Below are positions 6,593-14,198 of a stretch of 24,224 bases of DNA, piece after piece. The stretch is from assembly GCA_035561315.1 (NCBI GenBank), contig DATMXR010000008.1, positions 1 to 24,224 on the forward strand, in the 5' to 3' direction. The translations under genes and the position numbers were made by a program. Below the pieces are notes generated by a model. That model saw nothing but the letters and a program-made list of their open reading frames with translations, was not told where the DNA came from and did no database searches. The stretch comes from JAEYLA01 sp035561315 (GTDB lineage Bacteria > Bacillota > Clostridia > Christensenellales > CAG-138). The number at the start of each line of letters is the position of its first letter. Position 1 is the stretch's first letter.

Positions 6593-8641
6593 TTAAAAGC
6601 TCACCACCCCATCAGAGAATATTTCCACATCACGTTCCAGCTCGTTGTACGAAAGCACGACGAGATCGGGATTCAATTGCTCCGTAATCTGCTTGAAGTA
6701 TCTGCGTACGGAAGGCGCCGTAAGGAATATCGGCGTTCCGCCGGAGCCAAGCGCGTTTTCCACAGCGTTCTTGGCGCTTAAAAGGATGCGCTGTATCTGC
6801 ATGGGCTCCACCGCCGCGTACGAGCCGCGCTCGGTCTGCCGGATGCTTGAAGCGATCGCCTGCTCCACCTGCGGGTCCAGCGTGATGACGCGGGCCTTGT
6901 TGTCCGGCACAAAGCGCTGCGTGATAGCGCGCTTGAGGTTTTGGCGGACATACTCGGTCAAAAGCTCGAGGTCCCGCGTCAATGTGCCGTAATCCCCCAG
7001 GATTTCCAAAATGGAGCCGATGTCCCGTATGGAGATGCCTTCGCGCAGAAGATTCGCGAGTATCTTCTGCAGCTCGCCCACGGAGAAGAGCTTGGGGATG
7101 ACTTCGTCCACCAGGGCGGGCTGCTGGGCCTTGAGGTTGTCGATGAGCACCTGCACCTGCTGCCTGCCCATCAGTTCGTGCGCGTGATGCTTGATGACCT
7201 CCATCAGATGCGTCGCGATAACGGAGGGCGAGTCTATGGTGGTAAAGCCCTTCAATTCCGCGCGCTCGCGCTCGTTTTCCGTGATCCATACGGCGGGCAG
7301 GCCGAACGCCGGGTCGGTCGTTTCGATACCGTCCAGCTTTGCCTCCAGCCCCGCCGGGCGCAGCGCCATAAAATGATCCGGCATGACGTCGCCGTGGGCG
7401 ACCTCCAGGCCCTTGATCTTGATGCAGTAGGAGTTGGTGCCGAGCTGGATGTTGTCCCTTACGCGCACGACCGGCACGACGATGCCCATCTCCATGGCGC
7501 ACTGGCGACGGATCATAACGATGCGGTCCAATAGATCCCCGCCCTGCATGGTATCCACCAAAGAGATGATGCCGTAGCCGAACTCCATTTCTATGGGGTA
7601 TACCTGCAAAAGCGACGTGACGTTTTCCGGCTTGCGCTTTTCCTGCGCGGCAAGCTCCGCGGTATCGTCCTCGGCCCCGGTCTCCTTCTTTTTCTTGGCG
7701 CTGGTGTTCAGGTACGCCAAAAGCGGCAGCGCCGCGGCTATCAGGAATATGGGGATGGTGGGCATGCCGGGAACAAGCCCCAGCAAAGCGATCATGCCGC
7801 CCAGGACATAGAGCGTCTGCGGTTTTGCGAACAGCTGGCCCGAAAGGTCCGCGCCAAAGCTGTTTTCGCTGGCGGAACGGGTGACGATGATACCCGCGGA
7901 TGTGGAAACCAGGAGCGCGGGAATCTGGGTGACCAGGCCCTGGCCCACCGTAGCCAAAGCGTAAACCTCGAGCACCTGCTCAATGGGCATGACCTTGCCG
8001 CCCAGGCCCAGCGCGCCTATGATGATGCCGCCGACCAGGTTGATGACGGTGACGATAATGCCCACGATCGCGTCGCCCTTGATAAACTTGGAAGCGCCGT
8101 CCATCGCGCCGTAAAAATCCGCCTCGCGCTGTATGGATTCCCTGCGCTTTTTCGCTTCCGCCTCGGTGATGATGCCGGTGTTTAAGTCCGCGTCGATCGC
8201 CATCTGCTTGCCGGGCATGGCGTCAAGCGTAAACCTTGCAGCCACTTCCGCCACGCGCTCCGAGCCCTTTGTAATGACCATGAACTGGACGATGACGATG
8301 ATCAGGAATATGATGAAGCCGACGACGAAGTTGCTTCCCATCACGAAGGACGCGAACGTATGGATCACGTTGCCCGCTTCCCCGCTGTTGCCCAGGATCA
8401 GGCGCGTGGCGGAAATATTGAGCGCCAGGCGGAACAGCGTTAAAATGAGAAGCATTGTCGGGAACGTGGAAAATTCCAGCGTCTCCCGTATGTAAAGGGA
8501 CATCAGGAGCACCAGTATGGATATGGCGATATTGAGTATCAAAAGCACATCCAGCATGCCCGTGGTGAGCGGCACGATAATCAGCAGTACGATGCCCAGC
8601 ACCATCAGTGCCACCATGATATCCGAACCCTTGATCTTCAC
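6593..8641 (-). CDS. flhA: Flagellar export gate protein FlhA
   Basis: 682 residues, typical for FlhA. About eight membrane helices occupy residues 1-310. The FHIPEP-type cytoplasmic loop lies near 130-190, with SERVAEVAARFTLDAMPGKQ and DADLNTGIITEAEAKKRR. The soluble export-receptor domain spans about 350-682 and contains NSYCIKIKGLEVAHGDVMPDH and NLLREGISIRDIGSILEILG. FlhA forms the nonameric ring that receives chaperone-substrate complexes and takes part in proton-driven export. The start is GTG 8641, with an AAGGAAG site inside the end of flhB and a 4-base gap between the genes. Neighbours are flhB and flhF, the universal order. Confidence 0.97.
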   Translation of the reverse strand: MKIKGSDIMVALMVLGIVLLIIVPLTTGMLDVLLILNIAISILVLLMSLYIRETLEFSTFPTMLLILTLFRLALNISATRLILGNSGEAGNVIHTFASFVMGSNFVVGFIIFLIIVIVQFMVITKGSERVAEVAARFTLDAMPGKQMAIDADLNTGIITEAEAKKRRESIQREADFYGAMDGASKFIKGDAIVGIIVTVINLVGGIIIGALGLGGKVMPIEQVLEVYALATVGQGLVTQIPALLVSTSAGIIVTRSASENSFGADLSGQLFAKPQTLYVLGGMIALLGLVPGMPTIPIFLIAAALPLLAYLNTSAKKKKETGAEDDTAELAAQEKRKPENVTSLLQVYPIEMEFGYGIISLVDTMQGGDLLDRIVMIRRQCAMEMGIVVPVVRVRDNIQLGTNSYCIKIKGLEVAHGDVMPDHFMALRPAGLEAKLDGIETTDPAFGLPAVWITENERERAELKGFTTIDSPSVIATHLMEVIKHHAHELMGRQQVQVLIDNLKAQQPALVDEVIPKLFSVGELQKILANLLREGISIRDIGSILEILGDYGTLTRDLELLTEYVRQNLKRAITQRFVPDNKARVITLDPQVEQAIASSIRQTERGSYAAVEPMQIQRILLSAKNAVENALGSGGTPIFLTAPSVRRYFKQITEQLNPDLVVLSYNELERDVEIFSDGVVSF

Positions 8642-8645
8642 ACGT

Positions 8646-9719
8646 TCACTTCCTTGTCTCGGGATGTTTCAGACGGTACACATAGGCCAGTATCTCGGCA
8701 ACCGCCTGGTATAATTCTTCCGGCACCTCGTCCCCTATCTCGCAATGGAAATACAGGCTGCGCGCCAGGGATTTGTTTTCCACGATCTCCACGCGGTGTT
8801 CCTTCGCCTTTTCCCTGATGCGCTTGGCCAGGAAATCCTGGCCCTTCGCCACGACGACCGGGGCGCCGTTGACCCCTTCCTTATAGGAAAGCGCAACGGC
8901 GAAGTGCGTGGGGTTGGTGATGACCACGTCCGCGTCCGCAACGGCCTGCATCATACGCATGCTGCTCATCTGCCGCTGCTTCTGCCTGATCCGCCCCTTG
9001 ATCTGGGGGTTGCCCTCGGTCATCTTATACTCGTCCTTGATCTCCTGCTTGGTCATCATCAGGTCGCGCTCGTACTGCCGCCATTGCAGGAAATAATCCA
9101 CAGGGCCCAATACCGCGAGGGCGATGGCGAGCTTGAACGCGATGCCGAGCACCATATCCCAGGTGGCGGAGATGGAAAAATCCAGATCCTGGTACATCAG
9201 CGTGGGCGTGCCCTGTATGCGCAGGGTGTACTCGTCGTACGCCACCTTTGCGACCACCGCCAGGCGCACAAGGGATTTTAAAAGATCGATCAGCGTCTTT
9301 TTGGAGAAGATCCGCTTGAACCCCTCCACCATGCTGATGCGGGAGAATTTGGGCTGTATCGCCTTGGCGGTAAACAGCGCGCCCACCTGCAGGAAATTGA
9401 ACACGATCCCCGCGACCAACGCCGCGGCCAGCACCGGCAGCAGTATGACGGCAAGGCGGATATACACGTCCTTGAACACCGCGTGTATGTTCCCGACGGT
9501 GAACGCTTCCGGCTGGCCGATGGAAAAATACCGGACTGCCAGGTTCTTCATGCCGTCCGTCATCATCGTCCCCGCGATGGACAGTATAAAAAACAGCACG
9601 AGCAGCGAAAATGCGGTGGTCAGATCCACGCTTTTGAATATCTGGCCTTTGTCCCGCGCGTCCTTCCGCTTTTTGGGCGTCGCTTTTTCTGTACGGTCGC
9701 CGCCGTTGGACTGGCTCAT
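8646..9719 (-). CDS. flhB: Flagellar export substrate-switch protein FlhB
   Basis: 357 residues. The N-terminal DRTEKATPKKRKDARDKGQI motif is at 8-27. Four membrane segments lie between about 33 and 210. The autocleavage motif NPTH is at residues 269-272, and the C-terminal cytoplasmic domain ends near 350. FlhB cleaves itself between N and P, which allows the switch from rod/hook to filament substrates once FliK has measured the hook. Its start overlaps the fliR stop by ATGA, indicating translational coupling. A second, separate copy of the C-terminal domain lies at 21313-21630. Confidence 0.97.
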   Translation of the reverse strand: MSQSNGGDRTEKATPKKRKDARDKGQIFKSVDLTTAFSLLVLFFILSIAGTMMTDGMKNLAVRYFSIGQPEAFTVGNIHAVFKDVYIRLAVILLPVLAAALVAGIVFNFLQVGALFTAKAIQPKFSRISMVEGFKRIFSKKTLIDLLKSLVRLAVVAKVAYDEYTLRIQGTPTLMYQDLDFSISATWDMVLGIAFKLAIALAVLGPVDYFLQWRQYERDLMMTKQEIKDEYKMTEGNPQIKGRIRQKQRQMSSMRMMQAVADADVVITNPTHFAVALSYKEGVNGAPVVVAKGQDFLAKRIREKAKEHRVEIVENKSLARSLYFHCEIGDEVPEELYQAVAEILAYVYRLKHPETRK

Positions 9720-10507
9720 GCGGGCGCCGCCAATCCGCCCAGCATGTAATGGATGGACTCGAACATGTTGTCAAACACCGTATTGGTGAAGTTCACATAC
9801 ACCGGCAGCAGCAGCAAAAGCGCCACAAATCCCATGATGATCTTGAGGGGAATGCCCACCACGAACACGTTCATCTGGGGCGTGGTGCGCACCACGATGC
9901 CCATGATGATCTCCCCCATCAGCCCCGCCGCGATCATGGGCATGGCCACCTTGGCGGCGAGCGTAAACGCGAGCACGAATACCTCAAGCGCCGAAACGCC
10001 CAGCGCGGGATTTAACGCGACCTCCCCCACGGGGATATAGGAGAAGGTGTTCTGCAAAATATAGATCAGCTGGTGATGCCCGTCCACCGCGAAAAAGGAG
10101 AGCATCATCGCGACATAGAGGAAGTTGCCCGTGACGGGTACGCTGATGTTTGACTGCACGTCGAACACGTTCACCATGCCAAAGCCCATCTGCATATCGA
10201 TCACATGCCCCGCCGTCTGCGGGATGCTGAACATCAGCGTGGTCACATACCCCAATACAAGCCCGAACAGCAGCTCCTTTACGCACATCACCACATATTC
10301 GATCACGTTGCCGTAGGCGATCACCTTCGGATTCGGGTCCGCCGCAAATATCACATAGGCAAGCGTCATGCACAGCATGATCTTGAGCCCGTTGGGCAGC
10401 GCTTTGCGCCCGAATATGGGGGAGGAAAAAATCAGCGCCGAAATCCGCAGGAATATCAGCACGAAGTAATCCATATTCAGCATGACGGCGTCTACAATCC
10501 TGTCCAT
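9716..10507 (-). CDS. fliR: Flagellar export gate protein FliR
   Basis: About 263 residues from ATG 10507, with six membrane segments starting at YFVLIFLRISALIFSSPIFG. Family patterns include GLVLGYVTTLMFSIPQTAGH and VDMQMG-like IDMQMGFGMVNVFDVQS. FliR closes the FliP-FliQ-FliR gate complex in the inner membrane. The start is uncertain: an AAAAGGG site touches ATG 10507 directly, while in-frame ATGs at 10483 and 10474 would shorten the protein by 8 or 11 residues. Alignment with Bacillus FliR, whose first helix begins near residue 12, favours 10507 or 10483. The stop overlaps flhB by ATGA. Confidence 0.95.
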   Translation of the reverse strand: MDRIVDAVMLNMDYFVLIFLRISALIFSSPIFGRKALPNGLKIMLCMTLAYVIFAADPNPKVIAYGNVIEYVVMCVKELLFGLVLGYVTTLMFSIPQTAGHVIDMQMGFGMVNVFDVQSNISVPVTGNFLYVAMMLSFFAVDGHHQLIYILQNTFSYIPVGEVALNPALGVSALEVFVLAFTLAAKVAMPMIAAGLMGEIIMGIVVRTTPQMNVFVVGIPLKIIMGFVALLLLLPVYVNFTNTVFDNMFESIHYMLGGLAAPA

Positions 10508-10512
10508 CCCTT

Positions 10513-10779
10513 TTAATGCGCGGTACCGATATATTCGAACATCCGCAGCGCAAAATCCGAAAGGCCCGTAAGCATCCATCCGCCGAACACCAGCAGAGAA
10601 ATCAGTATGGCGATGATCTTGGGCACGAACGCAAGCGTCTGTTCGTTGATCTGCGTCGTGGCCTGGAATATGGATACGATAATGCCCACCACCATGCCGA
10701 TGATGAGCGGAGGCGCCGACACCGTCATAATGGTGGTCACCGCGTCCTGCATGACTTTGAGTACCGTTGACTGCTCCAT
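10513..10779 (-). CDS. fliQ: Flagellar export gate protein FliQ
   Basis: 88 residues, the standard FliQ length, starting at ATG 10779 with a GGGG site 8 bases upstream; the longer open frame would overlap fliP. Two membrane helices are visible, PPLIIGMVVGIIVSIFQATT and then KIIAILISLLVFGGWML, with the conserved QINEQTLAFVPK between them. FliQ packs around the FliP-FliR core to form the export channel. It sits between fliP (53-base gap) and fliR (5-base gap). Confidence 0.96.
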   Translation of the reverse strand: MEQSTVLKVMQDAVTTIMTVSAPPLIIGMVVGIIVSIFQATTQINEQTLAFVPKIIAILISLLVFGGWMLTGLSDFALRMFEYIGTAH

Positions 10780-10832
10780 GCTAAAAACCCCAATCGCCGT
10801 ATTGCCCTTTTTCCCCCGACCGGTCCCGGACC

Positions 10833-11675
10833 TTACCCGAAGCTTGAAACGAGGGACTTGACCGTGAGCGTCCACCCGTCCACCATGACAAACAGCAGCA
10901 GCTTGAAGGGCAGCGAGATAATCACGGGCGGCAGCATCATCATACCCATCGCCATCAGCGTGCTCGCCACCACCATGTCGATGACGATAAAGGGAATATA
11001 GATATAGAACCCGATTTCAAACCCGTGCTTGATCTCGCTGGTGATGAACGCGGGAATCAGCGTGGTGTTCGGGATGGTTTCCAGCGTCTCCACCGTATCC
11101 GGCTGGCCGGAGGCGGAAAGGAAAAACTTCAGGTCGGATTTATATGTCTGTTTGAACATGAATTCCCGCACCGGCTCCATGGCGCGCTCCACCGCGACCT
11201 CCTGGGTGATGGCGCCGCTGACGTAAGGCTCGTACGCCTCGACCTTGATCTCGTCCACGATGGGGGACATGATAAACAGCGTCAGAAACAGCGCCAGGCC
11301 GATGAGCACCTGGTTGGGCGGCATCTGCTGCAGGCCCATGCCGTTGCGCACCAAGGAAAGCACGATGATGATGCGCGTGAAGCACGTCAGCATAATGAGT
11401 ATGGAAGGGAGCACGCTCAATATGGTGAGCAGCAGCAGGATATCGATCGACTCGCTCCTGTCCCCGAGCAGCCCCCCGAACGGACCGTTGGCGGAAGAGG
11501 TGTCCGCGCTGCTGAGCGCGGAACAACCGCATAACAAAACAGCCACCATAATAACCGTTACGAAGAGCCAAATCCGTTTGGTCCTGCCGGTCTTACGGTG
11601 GTCCCTGCCCCGTTGGGGCTGCTGATAGAATCGTTGCGGCGGCAAAAGCGGCGCCAGCGGCTGCGTTTTCCTCAT
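10833..11675 (-). CDS. fliP: Flagellar export gate protein FliP, with long N-terminal extension
   Basis: 280 residues from ATG 11675. The conserved body begins near residue 75 (LLLTILSVLPSILIMLTCFT) and carries RIIIVLSLVRNGMG, MPPNQVLIGLALFLT and TLMAMGMMMLPPVIISLPFK, all FliP hallmarks. FliP forms a pentamer at the centre of the export gate. Oddities: about 33 basic, Pro- and Gln-rich residues come before the signal-like helix (35-48), and that helix ends in LCGC (48-51), which resembles a lipobox. A GGAA site about 10 bases before ATG 11675 is weak; the upstream ATG 11711 has AAGGG only one base away. The true start could differ. Confidence 0.93.
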   Translation of the reverse strand: MRKTQPLAPLLPPQRFYQQPQRGRDHRKTGRTKRIWLFVTVIMVAVLLCGCSALSSADTSSANGPFGGLLGDRSESIDILLLLTILSVLPSILIMLTCFTRIIIVLSLVRNGMGLQQMPPNQVLIGLALFLTLFIMSPIVDEIKVEAYEPYVSGAITQEVAVERAMEPVREFMFKQTYKSDLKFFLSASGQPDTVETLETIPNTTLIPAFITSEIKHGFEIGFYIYIPFIVIDMVVASTLMAMGMMMLPPVIISLPFKLLLFVMVDGWTLTVKSLVSSFG

Positions 11676-11726
11676 ATAGCAAAGTTCCGTTCTCTGCCCT
11701 CTCCGGAGCATACCCTTGGGGCGGTT

Positions 11727-12080
11727 TTATTTGGGGACGTTATCCTTTTTGTAGATCTTCGCAAGCACCTCTTTGAAGGACTGCGCGCCGCCTGCCGGCG
11801 GCTCCTGCGCAATGGGCTGGAGCTCCGCGTCCTCCACCGTGCCTAAAAGCTGCATGGCCTGGGGCGTCACCCCCACGACGATGTGCTTCGTCCCCACCTG
11901 CAGCAGCAGGATCTGCTTGTCCTTTGCAAGCGCCACGCGGTCTTTGACCAGCATGTACTTGCCCTTCATGAGATTGCCGCCCTTCACAGACAAATACCTT
12001 GTTGTAAAGTAAGCGGCAAAAATCACAAGGAGCAGAACAAATATAAGCAGCAGCGTGGAACCCGTCGAATCCTCCAGCAT
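11727..12080 (-). CDS. fliO: Flagellar export assembly protein FliO (FliZ in Bacillus)
   Basis: 117 residues with one N-terminal membrane helix (about 8-28, STLLLIFVLLLVIFAAYFTT). A short cytoplasmic beta-rich domain follows with VKDRVALAKDKQILLLQVGT, the usual FliO core, and ends at TVEDAELQPI. The tail is flexible. FliO helps assemble the FliP ring and is encoded just ahead of fliP, as here. It starts 3 bases after the fliE stop. In most Firmicutes fliO follows cheY or fliY rather than fliE. Confidence 0.85.
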   Translation of the reverse strand: MLEDSTGSTLLLIFVLLLVIFAAYFTTRYLSVKGGNLMKGKYMLVKDRVALAKDKQILLLQVGTKHIVVGVTPQAMQLLGTVEDAELQPIAQEPPAGGAQSFKEVLAKIYKKDNVPK

Positions 12081-12083
12081 TTC

Positions 12084-12374
12084 TTACACCTGCATGCGCA
12101 TGACTTCGTTGTAGGCGTCGATCACCTTATTGCGGATCTGTATGGCGAGGTTTAAGGAAAGCTCCGCTTTCTGCGCCTGTATGGTGGCGGTGTGGAGGTC
12201 CGTAATGTCCCCGGAAAGCAGGTTGAGCGTATCCGCCTGCGTGGTGGTATCGGCGGACCGCGCCTCCTGTATGGCGTTGCTCAGGATATCCGGAAAGGCG
12301 GAGCCCTCCGGCTTTGCAGCGGAAGAGGCCTGCTGCCCCTGGGTCACGATATTGGAAAGCTGTTGAATCTGCAT
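12084..12374 (-). CDS. fliE: Flagellar hook-basal body adaptor FliE
   Basis: 96 residues, normal for FliE. The N-terminal third is loose. From about residue 29 the conserved pattern appears: FPDILSNAIQEARSADTTTQ, then DLHTATIQAQKAELSLNLAI and the closing IRNKVIDAYNEVMRMQV. FliE links the MS ring and export gate to the proximal rod. AGAGGAG precedes ATG 12374. The usual next gene, fliF, is missing; fliO follows after 3 bases. Confidence 0.95.
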   Translation of the reverse strand: MQIQQLSNIVTQGQQASSAAKPEGSAFPDILSNAIQEARSADTTTQADTLNLLSGDITDLHTATIQAQKAELSLNLAIQIRNKVIDAYNEVMRMQV

Positions 12375-12396
12375 GATCTCCTCTTTTCCTCAGCCT

Positions 12397-12849
12397 TTAC
12401 CGGCCGATCTCGAGCGCCTTTAACGCCATGTTCTTTGTGGCGTTGAGCGCCGTGATGCTCGCTTCGTAAGCGCGCGTCGCCGCCATCATGTCCACCATTT
12501 CCGTCACTTCGTTGACGTTGGGGTAGCGCACATATCCGTCTTCATCCGCATCGGGATGGGAGGGATCGTATTCGATCTTAAAATCGGACATATCGGTCTC
12601 GATGGAGGATACCACCACGCCGCGGCCGGCGACCTGATCCCTTTGCTCTTCCTGCGCTCTGTTTAAAAACGCGGAGAACCGGGCGGTACCCGGGCGCTCG
12701 GAAAACACGACTGCCCTGCGGCGGTACGCTTCCCCGTTTTCAGCGCGGGTCGTATTCGCGTTTGCGATGTTCTGGCTGATGACGTCCATGCGGAGCCTTT
12801 GCGCCGTGAGCGCGGAGCCGCTGATATCAAGTGAGCTTAAAAATGCCAT
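12397..12849 (-). CDS. flgC: Flagellar proximal rod protein FlgC
   Basis: 150 residues. The N-terminus has LDISGSALTAQRLRMDVISQ and NIANANTT, the rod signature. The middle has YPNVNEVTEMVDMMAATRAY, the standard FlgC C-terminal motif, followed by a short helix. It is exported without a Sec signal and forms part of the proximal rod with FlgB and FlgF. It starts 6 bases after flgB and precedes fliE, the universal flgB-flgC-fliE order. Confidence 0.96.
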   Translation of the reverse strand: MAFLSSLDISGSALTAQRLRMDVISQNIANANTTRAENGEAYRRRAVVFSERPGTARFSAFLNRAQEEQRDQVAGRGVVVSSIETDMSDFKIEYDPSHPDADEDGYVRYPNVNEVTEMVDMMAATRAYEASITALNATKNMALKALEIGR

Positions 12850-12855
12850 ACCGCT

Positions 12856-13428
12856 TTACTTCCCTTCTCTGATTGCCATGCCAAGGCGTGCAAATTCGCT
12901 GTTCATCTGCTCGGTCAAGGTGTAATAGTATATGGTGTTGCGCGCCAACGCGACGTTTTCGGCTTCGATATCCACATTGTTGCCGTCCATGCGCATGGTG
13001 AGATCGTCGTTTTGGGAGACGACGGGCGAAACGTCGTCGAGGCTCCCCGGCTCCCTGGAGCCGTCGAAATCAAAGTGGCTGCCCCGTGTGCGCGTATTGG
13101 AAAAGTCCTGGTTCAGACCGTTTCCGACATCCACGATATCTTCGTTTTGGGAGAATACGATATGCTTGTCCCGCGTGCGCTTGTTTTCATATTGGGACGG
13201 GATATCGTTGGAAAACGCGTCCTTCTGCACGGACCCGCCGTCCTTTTCGGGCGCCTGGGCCTGGTCCTCCAGCGCTTTTTTGAACATGGTCTCAAACGCT
13301 ACGCTGGAGCTTTTGAAGTTGGGCGTTTCCGCGTTGGCGATGTTGTTGGTGATGACTTCGTTGCGCAGCCAGGACGCGTCCATGCCCTTTTGCAGGAGAT
13401 CGACGTTATGAAACATTTTCGGTATCAT
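12856..13428 (-). CDS. flgB: Flagellar proximal rod protein FlgB, enlarged
   Basis: 190 residues; family members are usually about 130-140. The N-terminus has WLRNEVITNNIANAETPNFK (20-39) and the C-terminus has NVDIEAENVALARNTIYYYT (151-170), both FlgB signatures. The extra length sits between about residues 55 and 140. It includes two similar segments, KRTRDKHIVFSQ (83-94) and TRTRGSHFDF (112-121), where relatives have one such R-T-x-x-x-H-I/F segment. An internal duplication is likely. The start overlaps the transglycosylase stop by ATGA, with AAGGAG upstream, so the two are translationally coupled. Confidence 0.94.
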   Translation of the reverse strand: MIPKMFHNVDLLQKGMDASWLRNEVITNNIANAETPNFKSSSVAFETMFKKALEDQAQAPEKDGGSVQKDAFSNDIPSQYENKRTRDKHIVFSQNEDIVDVGNGLNQDFSNTRTRGSHFDFDGSREPGSLDDVSPVVSQNDDLTMRMDGNNVDIEAENVALARNTIYYYTLTEQMNSEFARLGMAIREGK

Positions 13429-14021
13429 ACAACCACTCCTTCCTGGGAACCATACGCCTCATAGTTGGACAGCACGTCTGAAACATAGCCGCGCACGCGT
13501 TCGCTGATCTTTGCGTACTCCGAAGCGTCGTCCGGGTCCGCAATATTGAGCCCCGCTATGCGGCTCGGCCCGGTATTGTACGCCGCGAGGGCCAGGCGCA
13601 GGTCCCCGAACCGGTCAATAAGGCTCTTTAGGTACTTCGTCCCGCCGCTGATGTTCTGCGCGGGGTCAAAGGAGTTTGTTACGCCCAGCGACGCCGCCGT
13701 GCCCGGCATCAGCTGCATCAGCCCCTGCGCGCCCGCGGAGGACACCGCGTCGGCCCGGTAGCCCGATTCCGCCTGTATGACGGCCTTTATGAGGGCCTCG
13801 TCCAATCCGTTTTCCTGCGCCGCGCTTTTGATGAGCCCGTCGTATGAGGAAGCGCCCTGCACGGCCGCGGGCTGTATCTGCGTCTGGGTCTGCGCGGCCA
13901 GCGTGCCCGCAAGGAGCTTTGAGAACCGCGGCGCGGTGAACCCCACCTTTGCCGCGTTGGCGTCCAGTATGGATTGCACCTGCTCCAATTTGGCAAAATA
14001 TATGTTTCTAACCGTTTCCAT
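13425..14021 (-). CDS. Lytic transglycosylase (SLT family) leading the flgB operon
   Basis: 198 residues from ATG 14021, which has an AAGAAGGG site. The transglycosylase domain spans about 58-160. The catalytic Glu is E85 in IQAESGYRADAVSSAGAQGL, followed by MQLMPGTAASLGV and the ALAAYNTGPSRI motif. The enzyme cuts peptidoglycan glycan strands. No Sec signal peptide or membrane helix is seen in the first 55 residues, which are helical with a Gln/Thr/Ala-rich stretch. Export through the flagellar rod, as for FlgJ in Proteobacteria, is a reasonable inference: it would open the wall for the rod. It is the first gene after a SigA-like promoter and is coupled to flgB. Confidence 0.88.
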   Translation of the reverse strand: METVRNIYFAKLEQVQSILDANAAKVGFTAPRFSKLLAGTLAAQTQTQIQPAAVQGASSYDGLIKSAAQENGLDEALIKAVIQAESGYRADAVSSAGAQGLMQLMPGTAASLGVTNSFDPAQNISGGTKYLKSLIDRFGDLRLALAAYNTGPSRIAGLNIADPDDASEYAKISERVRGYVSDVLSNYEAYGSQEGVVV

Positions 14022-14047
14022 ACAGCAAACCCTTCTTATACATAATG

Positions 14048-14077
14048 AGTATAGCATAACAAATCGCGCGCATTCAA
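14048..14077 (-). promoter_or_regulatory. SigA-like extended -10 promoter for the flgB/export operon
   Basis: On the minus strand, TTGAAT (14072-14077) is followed by an 18-base spacer and TATACT (14048-14053), with TGC directly ahead of the -10 (extended -10). The predicted RNA start is about 20 bases before ATG 14021 and leaves room for the AAGAAGGG ribosome site. It sits in the AT-rich 177-base gap between cheB and the transglycosylase. It is the only good housekeeping promoter I found and would drive the sigma-28 gene, as expected for an early class operon. Confidence 0.65.
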
Positions 14078-14166
14078 CAATTTGTTCATATTTTTACGTA
14101 TTTTAGAGCATAAATCCGTACATTTCGTCGAATATTTCTGCAAAAAATGCGTATATGTGCGCGGTT

Positions 14167-14184
14167 CCGGCGTTTGGCCGCCGG
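14167..14184 (-). terminator. Hairpin after cheB, possible terminator
   Basis: CCGGCG and CGCCGG form a perfect 6-base stem with a 6-base loop, 15 bases after the cheB stop codon. On the minus strand no T-run follows directly; a run of six T occurs about 25 bases further on. It separates the cheB unit from the next promoter, so it may stop or slow transcription, but it is not a textbook intrinsic terminator. The rest of the 177-base gap holds only the promoter. Confidence 0.35.
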
Positions 14185-14198
14185 TAAAAGTCCGGTGT

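Noticed and set aside
13425..14021. Calling the transglycosylase FlgJ
   Set aside because: FlgJ of Proteobacteria has a rod-cap domain and a glucosaminidase domain; this protein has an SLT domain and no rod-cap motif.
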